Assembly (NCBI RefSeq): GCF_015712065.1
Contig: NZ_JACFYZ010000002.1
Location: forward strand, 124,001-188,000
Source: Ectopseudomonas chengduensis
GTDB taxonomy: Bacteria > Pseudomonadota > Gammaproteobacteria > Pseudomonadales > Pseudomonadaceae
Direction: 5' to 3'
Length of the DNA stretch: 64,000 bases
Below, in pieces: positions 58,012-64,000 of this stretch; within the stretch, counting starts at the first letter, position 1, and each line of letters opens with the position of its first letter. The notes beneath the pieces were generated by a model. That model was not told the origin of the DNA. It made no database searches and saw only the letters and a list, made by a program, of their open reading frames with translations. The position numbers were made by a program, and so were the translations under genes.

Positions 58012-58989
58012 CTACGGCAACAAAATGGTCGAGCCGGTGGTCTGCCTTGAGCTCAGCGCATCCTGTGCGGCGGCGGCGTCCTTGAGCGCGTAGCGGTTGC
58101 TGATTTCCACCTGCAGCTTGCCGCTGGCGATCATGCCGAATAGCTCGTCGGCCATGGCCTGCAGGCGCTGCGCGCTGGTGGCGTAGCCGGCCAGGGTCGG
58201 GCGGGTGACGTACAGCGAGCCCTTCTGCGCGAGGATGCCCAGGTTGACCCCGGTCACCGCGCCGGAGGCGTTGCCAAAGCTGACCAGCAGGCCGCGCGGT
58301 GCCACGCAGTCCAGCGAGGTTTCCCAGGTGTCCTTGCCGACGCCGTCATAGACCACCGGGCACTTGGCGCCGTCGGTCAGTTCCAGTACGCGCTGCACGA
58401 CGTTTTCATGGCTGTAGTCGATGGTCGCCCAGGCACCCTGTTCCTTGGCCCGCGCCGCTTTCTCGGCCGAGCTGACGGTGCCGATCAGCTTCACACCCAG
58501 CGCTCTGGCCCATTGGCAGGCAAAGGAGCCGACACCGCCGGCCGCAGCGTGGAACAGGATGGTCTCGCCACCCTTGAGCTCATAGGTCTGGCGCAACAGG
58601 TACTGCACGGTCAGACCCTTGAGCATCACCGCAGCGGCCTGCTCGAAGCTGATGTTGTCCGGCAGTTTCACCAACTTGTCGGCGGGCAGCACGTGCAGTT
58701 CGCTGTAGGCGCCGAGCGGGCCGGTGGCGTAGGCGACGCGGTCACCGACTTTGAGGCCTTCGACCTCGCTGCCAATCGCCTCGACCACGCCGGCACCTTC
58801 GGTGCCCAGGCTCGACGGCAGCGCGGGCGGCTGATAGAGGCCGCTGCGGAAGTAGGTGTCGATGAAGTTCAGGCCGATGGCCCGGTTGGCCACGCGCACC
58901 TCGCGCGGGCCAGGTGCTGCCGGCTGGTAGTCACGGTACTGCAGCACGTCGCTGCCGCCGTGCTGGCTGAACTCGATACGCTTGGCCAT
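58012..58989 (-). CDS. qor: NADPH:quinone oxidoreductase
   Basis: A 325-residue zinc-free alcohol dehydrogenase-fold enzyme (zeta-crystallin type) that reduces quinones with NADPH. GLNFIDTYFRSGLY, GTEGAGVVEAIG and the NADPH motif HAAAGGVGSFACQWA (about residues 148-162) are typical. The ATG at MAKRIEFSQHGG gives the usual length; the open frame runs over 300 codons further upstream across hemF without any domain. It is divergent from hemF. Confidence 0.95.
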   Translation of the reverse strand: MAKRIEFSQHGGSDVLQYRDYQPAAPGPREVRVANRAIGLNFIDTYFRSGLYQPPALPSSLGTEGAGVVEAIGSEVEGLKVGDRVAYATGPLGAYSELHVLPADKLVKLPDNISFEQAAAVMLKGLTVQYLLRQTYELKGGETILFHAAAGGVGSFACQWARALGVKLIGTVSSAEKAARAKEQGAWATIDYSHENVVQRVLELTDGAKCPVVYDGVGKDTWETSLDCVAPRGLLVSFGNASGAVTGVNLGILAQKGSLYVTRPTLAGYATSAQRLQAMADELFGMIASGKLQVEISNRYALKDAAAAQDALSSRQTTGSTILLP

Positions 58990-59007
58990 CTCGGATTCCT
59001 TGTCTGA

Positions 59008-60054
<1,047 letters not shown>

Positions 60055-60057
60055 TCC

Positions 60058-60195
60058 TGTAGCCCGGATGCAATCCGGGACAGTTCATAGGCCGCTCCGG
60101 ATTTCATCCGGGCTACGAACTGGCGCCATTTCCCCGTAGGAGACCGCTTGCGGGTGATCTGGCCCAGAGCGAATCGCCAGCAAGCTGGCTCCTAC
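60058..60195. repeat. REP units between hemF and aroE
   Basis: GTAGCCCGGATGCAATCCGG at about 60060 pairs with CCGGATTTCATCCGGGCTAC at about 60098-60117. GTAGGAGACCGC and GGCTCCTAC at about 60137-60195 form a second, weaker pair. They fill the 157-base gap. Confidence 0.7.
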
Positions 60196-60211
60196 ACAAA
60201 CAGGACTTTCC

Positions 60212-61033
60212 ATGGACCGCTACTGCGTCTTCGGCAACCCCATCGGCCACAGCAAATCGCCGCTGATCCACCGCCTGTTCGCCGAGCAAACCGGCCAGGT
60301 GTTGACCTACGATGCACGCCTGGCACCGCTGGACGATTTCACTGGCGATGCCCGCGCCTTCTTCGCCGAAGGCCTGGGCGGCAACGTCACCGTGCCGTTC
60401 AAGGAAGAGGCCTTTCGCCTGGCCGACGAACTCACCGAGCGCGCCCGTCGCGCCGGCGCGGTAAATACCCTGAAGAAACTGGCAGACGGCCGCCTGCTGG
60501 GTGACAACACCGACGGTGCCGGCCTGACTCGTGATCTGCAGGACAACGCTGGCTTCAGCCTGGCCGGCAAGCGCATCCTCGTGCTGGGTGCCGGCGGTGC
60601 CGTGCGCGGTGTGCTCGAACCCTTCCTGGCGCAGAAGCCGGCCGTGCTGGTGATCGCCAACCGTACCGTGGCCAAGGCCGAACAACTGGTGCGCGAATTC
60701 GCCGATCTCGGTCCGCTGGTCGCCGCTGGCTTCGACTGGATCGATGCGCCGGTGGACCTGATCGTCAACGGTACTTCCGCCAGCCTCGGTGGTGAGCTGC
60801 CGCCGATTGCGCCGAGCCTGATCCAGCCTGGTCATACCGTCTGCTACGACATGATGTACGGCCGTGAGGCGACCGCCTTCAACCGCTGGGCAGCCGAGCA
60901 GGGCGCGGCGCGCTGCCTGGACGGGCTGGGCATGCTGGTCGAGCAGGCGGCCGAGGCGTTCGAGCTGTGGCGTGGCGTGCGTCCGGACACCGCGCCGGTG
61001 CTGGCTGAGCTGCGCCGCCAGCTGGCGGGCTGA
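60212..61033 (+). CDS. aroE: Shikimate dehydrogenase
   Basis: A 273-residue NADPH enzyme of the shikimate pathway that reduces 3-dehydroshikimate. [20 protein letters not shown] is the substrate motif (about residues 7-26), and [11 protein letters not shown] holds the catalytic Lys; DNTDGAGL and the Rossmann [12 protein letters not shown] complete it. It follows hemF, as in P. aeruginosa. Confidence 0.97.
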   Translation: MDRYCVFGNPIGHSKSPLIHRLFAEQTGQVLTYDARLAPLDDFTGDARAFFAEGLGGNVTVPFKEEAFRLADELTERARRAGAVNTLKKLADGRLLGDNTDGAGLTRDLQDNAGFSLAGKRILVLGAGGAVRGVLEPFLAQKPAVLVIANRTVAKAEQLVREFADLGPLVAAGFDWIDAPVDLIVNGTSASLGGELPPIAPSLIQPGHTVCYDMMYGREATAFNRWAAEQGAARCLDGLGMLVEQAAEAFELWRGVRPDTAPVLAELRRQLAG

Positions 61034-61059
61034 ACCTCAGCGTTCCCTGCGCCGCCAGG

Positions 61060-61180
61060 TGGGGTGCGCCGCGCGCACCAGCAATCGACTCATACGCGGT
61101 GCGCACGGCGCACCCTACGGACCGATGGGGCCGCGCCACCGGGCTTGGGCTAACGTAGGGTGCGCCGTGCGCACCGCCCG
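61060..61180. repeat. REP units between aroE and the SulP gene, GTAGGGTGCGCCGTGCGCACC family
   Basis: GGTGCGCACGGCGCACCCTAC (about 61099-61119, as GGTGCGCACGG + CGCACCCTAC) faces GTAGGGTGCGCCGTGCGCAC (about 61155-61174). A related unit starts near 61060. They occupy the gap between the convergent genes. Confidence 0.7.
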
Positions 61181-61188
61181 TATCTCAC

Positions 61189-62760
61189 TCAATCCTCGAA
61201 CAACACCGGGCAGCGCTCGGCGCCTTCGAGCTTGAGAATTTCCTCCACCACTGGCGGCCGTGCCTGACGCATTACCAGGCTGCGTTTCAGCGCCTGCAGG
61301 CGGCGTGCCTCCTGATGCAGCATCTCCACGCCAGCGTAGTCGATGAAGTTGATGTGCCGCGCGTCGATCACCAGGCGCTGGCCGCGACTGCGCTGCAGCA
61401 ACTGCTGGATGTACTGGCAGGCGCCGAAGAAGATCGAGCCCTCGATGCGCAGCACCTCGTCTTCGCCGTCCTGCCAGAGGCGCACGCGCGGCTGCGAGGT
61501 GCGCTTGAGGTAGAAGAACAACGAGGCCAACACGCCGGCGTAGATCGCCGTCTGCAGCTCCAGCACCAGGGTGGCGGCGAAGGTCAGCAGCATCACCATG
61601 AACTCGGAGCGGCTGACCCGACGTAGTGCACGGATCGCCGGCAGATCCACCAGGCCCCAGCAAATCAGCAGGATGCCGGCGGCCATCACCGGCAGCGGGA
61701 TATGCGTCAGCAGCGCTGCGCCGAACACCGCGAACAGCGCCACCAGCAGCGCCGAGAACACTCCGGCCAACGGCGTACGCGCGCCAGCCTGCAGGTTCAG
61801 CGCCGAGCGGGTGAAGGAGCCGGCCGACAGCGAGGCGGAGAACCACGGCCCGAGCATGTTCGACAGGCCCTGGGCGCGCACCTCCTGGTTGGCGTCGAGG
61901 AACTGGTGCGATTTCACCGCCAGCGCACGGGCGATGGACAGGCTGGTGACCAGCCCGAGCATGCCGCAGGCCACCGCTGCCGGTAGCAGACGCAGCACGT
62001 CGTCGAGGTCGAAACTCAGCGCAGTCAGCGGTGGCAGGCCGCCGGCGAATGGTGCGACCAGGGCAATGTCAGCGGTGAAGCGCGCAGGCAGCAACCAGGC
62101 CAGCAGGCTGCCACAGACCAGGCCGATCAGCAGTGCAGGCGCCTTTGGCCAGAGCTTGCGCACGGCCACGCTGAGCAGCAGGGTGAAGGCCGCCAGGGCC
62201 AGACTCGGCCAGTGCGCTTCGGGCAGGTGCTGGCCGATCTGCAGCAGGCTGGTCAGGGCCGTGGGTTGGTTGGCGACCTCGACGCCGAGCAGATTGGGCA
62301 TCTGCCCGATGGCGATCACCAGCGCCGCGCCAAGAGTGAAGCCGAGCACCACCGACTGCGAGACGAAGTTCACCAGGGCGCCGAAGCGCAGCATACCTAG
62401 CAGCCACTGGAACAGCCCGGCGAGAAAGGTCAGCAGCAGGATCAGGGCGATGAATTCGTCGCTGCCGATGCGCGCCATGGGGCTGACGCTGGTGAACAGG
62501 ACGATGGAGATCGCGGCGGTCGGCCCGCAGATCAGGTGCCAGGACGAGCCCCACAGACAGGCGATGATCACCGGCACGATGGCGGCGTACAGGCCGTATT
62601 CGGCGGGCAGGCCGGCAATCAGCGCGTAGGCCAGCGATTGCGGCAGGGCCAGGATGGCACCGGTCAGGCCCACCAGCAGGTCGTTGCCGAGGGTCTTGCG
62701 GCTGATGCCAGGCAACCAGCGGAGAAACGGCAGCAGGGTCTGTCGGTCAGGTAGGCGCAT
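61189..62760 (-). CDS. SulP-family anion transporter with STAS domain
   Basis: A 523-residue inner-membrane transporter of the SLC26/SulP family with 10-12 hydrophobic segments over residues 20-415. The signature GLTGAILALPQSLAYALIAGLPAEYGLYAA lies near the N-terminus (about residues 31-60). A C-terminal STAS domain (about 425-520) contains IDARHINFIDYAG. Position fits the sulfate transporter next to the choline-sulfate genes in P. aeruginosa, so sulfate is the likely substrate, but bicarbonate or dicarboxylates are possible. Confidence 0.88.
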   Translation of the reverse strand: MRLPDRQTLLPFLRWLPGISRKTLGNDLLVGLTGAILALPQSLAYALIAGLPAEYGLYAAIVPVIIACLWGSSWHLICGPTAAISIVLFTSVSPMARIGSDEFIALILLLTFLAGLFQWLLGMLRFGALVNFVSQSVVLGFTLGAALVIAIGQMPNLLGVEVANQPTALTSLLQIGQHLPEAHWPSLALAAFTLLLSVAVRKLWPKAPALLIGLVCGSLLAWLLPARFTADIALVAPFAGGLPPLTALSFDLDDVLRLLPAAVACGMLGLVTSLSIARALAVKSHQFLDANQEVRAQGLSNMLGPWFSASLSAGSFTRSALNLQAGARTPLAGVFSALLVALFAVFGAALLTHIPLPVMAAGILLICWGLVDLPAIRALRRVSRSEFMVMLLTFAATLVLELQTAIYAGVLASLFFYLKRTSQPRVRLWQDGEDEVLRIEGSIFFGACQYIQQLLQRSRGQRLVIDARHINFIDYAGVEMLHQEARRLQALKRSLVMRQARPPVVEEILKLEGAERCPVLFED

Positions 62761-62818
62761 GATTTGGGTCGAGGGTGGGTCGCAGGCGACTCCACCCTAC
62801 TCACTTGCCGCGGTTAAT

Positions 62819-63739
62819 TCAAAGCCGCGCCTTCACAGCGGCCAGACCGTCGCCACCGTCGCGGGTGGTCACGCCCTGCAGCCAGCCATCGAGTACCTGC
62901 GGGTTGGCCTGGAGCCAGGCCTTGATCGCGGCGTCGTTGCTGGCCTGCTTGCTCAGCACCTGATCCATGATGCTGTTCTCCATCTCCTGGGTGAAAGTCA
63001 GGTTGCTCAGCAGCTTGCCGACGTTGGGGCACTGCGCGGCGTAGCCCTTGCGCGCCAGGGTGTTGACCTGGCCGCTGTCGCCGAAATACTTCTCGCCGCC
63101 TTTCAGGTACTTCATGTCGTACTGCACGTTCATCGGGTGTGGCGTCCAGCCGAGGAACACCACGAACTGGTCGCGTTTCACCGCGCGGCCGACCTGCACC
63201 AGCATCGCCTGTTCGCTGGACTCCACCAGCGTCCAGTCGCCCAGGCCGAATTCGTCGGCGGTGATCATCTGCCTGATCGACTCGTTGGCGGGTGAGCCGG
63301 AGGCGATGCCGTAGAGTTTCTTGCCGAACTGGTCGGCGTGCTTGTCCAGATCGGTGAAGGTCTTCACCCCGGCCTCATAGGCATAGGTTGGTACGGCCAG
63401 GGTGTACTCGGTGCCTTCGAGGTTCTGCGCCAGCTTGTCTACTTCGCCGCTGGCGACGAACTTGTCGTAGTTGCTCTGTTGCGCCGGCATCCAGTTGCCG
63501 AGGAAGACGTCGACCTGGCCCTTCTGCAGGCCGGCGAAGATGATCGGCACGGCCAGGGTCTGGGTTTGCGCCTTGTAGCCCAGGCCGTCGAGCAGGAAGC
63601 TGGCGATGCCGTTGGTCACGGCTATGTCGCTCCAGCCCGGGTCACCCAGCTTGACCGTGGCACAGGCGGCGTCCTCGGCCCATACGTCGCCGGCGCTGGT
63701 GAGCGCTGCCGCGAGTAACAGCACACTGAATCGGTTCAT
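62819..63739 (-). CDS. Choline/betaine-type ABC substrate-binding protein
   Basis: A 306-residue periplasmic protein with a signal peptide (about residues 1-22) and an OpuAC-type binding domain: VKLGDPGWSDIAVTNGIASFLL, FLGNWMPAQQSNYDKF and VFLGWTPHPMNVQYDMKYLKG, with Trp residues that can form an aromatic box for a quaternary amine. It follows betC by 49 bases on the same strand. It may bind choline, choline-O-sulfate or betaine; the exact ligand cannot be read from sequence. Confidence 0.85.
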   Translation of the reverse strand: MNRFSVLLLAAALTSAGDVWAEDAACATVKLGDPGWSDIAVTNGIASFLLDGLGYKAQTQTLAVPIIFAGLQKGQVDVFLGNWMPAQQSNYDKFVASGEVDKLAQNLEGTEYTLAVPTYAYEAGVKTFTDLDKHADQFGKKLYGIASGSPANESIRQMITADEFGLGDWTLVESSEQAMLVQVGRAVKRDQFVVFLGWTPHPMNVQYDMKYLKGGEKYFGDSGQVNTLARKGYAAQCPNVGKLLSNLTFTQEMENSIMDQVLSKQASNDAAIKAWLQANPQVLDGWLQGVTTRDGGDGLAAVKARL

Positions 63740-63788
63740 GGCGTCTCTCCTTTTTTCTTCTGGTTTGGGGGCGGCAGTGGGAAAAGGT

Positions 63789-64000
63789 TCATACCTGGGG
63801 AAAACGGGCGCGGCGTTCCAGGTCGTCGAGATCGATATGGTTGCGCATGTACTGTTGGCTGGCGTCGACCCAGGGCTGGTGATCCCAACTGGTCAGCTTG
63901 CCCTGGCTCAGTGCTTCGGCCACCAGTCGGCGACGGCGCTGGCTGGCCAAGGTGGCGGCGTGGATGGCCGGAATATCCCAGCGCTCGCGGGCCTCGGCCA
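63789..64000 (-). CDS. betC: Choline-sulfatase, C-terminal end (partial)
   Basis: The last 70 codons of a gene that runs off the window. They read ...GKLTSWDHQPWVDASQQYM then RNHIDLDDLERRARFPQV-stop, the C-terminus of pseudomonad choline-sulfatase, which hydrolyses choline-O-sulfate to choline and sulfate. Its neighbours, a choline-type binding protein and a SulP anion transporter, suit handling of both products. Confidence 0.8.
   Translation of the reverse strand, partial: AEARERWDIPAIHAATLASQRRRRLVAEALSQGKLTSWDHQPWVDASQQYMRNHIDLDDLERRARFPQV

Overview
The window is the replication-origin end of a Pseudomonas-type gammaproteobacterial chromosome, high in GC. The order rpmH - oriC - dnaA - dnaN - recF - gyrB, with rnpA-yidD-yidC-mnmE-mnmG-rsmG-parA-parB-atpI running the other way, is the classic Pseudomonas origin. 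The genes further right (lptA, gmhB, glyS-glyQ, tag, lauroyltransferase, PilZ, then TPR protein, trkA, rsmB, fmt, def, LysM protein, dprA, tsaC, qor, hemF, aroE) follow the order recalled for the start of the P. aeruginosa map. Protein lengths and the ectoine genes suggest the P. mendocina/oleovorans lineage, but the species is inferred only.

Layout. 1-9613, minus strand: start of the ATP synthase operon, partition genes parB/parA, rRNA and tRNA modification genes (rsmG, mnmG, mnmE), membrane insertion (yidC, yidD), rnpA and rpmH. 9614-10134: oriC. A second DnaA-box cluster lies between mnmG and mnmE (about 5000-5500), and the spacing of its boxes equals that of oriC. 10135-16425, plus strand: dnaA, dnaN, recF (carrying two perfect parS sites) and gyrB. 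Downstream of gyrB, three stem-loops with GGA in the loop and a terminator look like an Rsm-type regulatory RNA. 16723-17874: diguanylate cyclase. 17943-23654, minus strand: a six-gene set resembling E. coli ynbABCD plus an acyltransferase and a small membrane protein, apparently an uncharacterised phospholipid pathway. 23925-31018: core genes.

31139-50099 is an accessory block set between the PilZ and TPR core genes. It starts with mprF and a VirJ-like hydrolase (making and breaking aminoacyl-phosphatidylglycerol). Next come ehuABCD (ectoine uptake, minus strand) and, divergently, enuR, eutB, eutC, doeA, doeB and doeX; then, after an NlpC/P60 peptidase and a yhhQ queuosine-precursor transporter, doeC and doeD. 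The doe genes can carry ectoine to aspartate. yhhQ is preceded by a sequence that closely fits a preQ1-I riboswitch covering its ribosome-binding site. A 15-bp motif shared by the enuR/ehuB and eutB upstream regions is a candidate operator.

50277-61033 returns to core genes. 61189-64000 holds a SulP transporter, a choline/betaine-type binding protein and the end of choline-sulfatase betC, again linked to osmolytes. Many intergenic gaps carry REP-type inverted repeats of at least five families. No tRNA, rRNA, insertion sequence, prophage or CRISPR array was seen.
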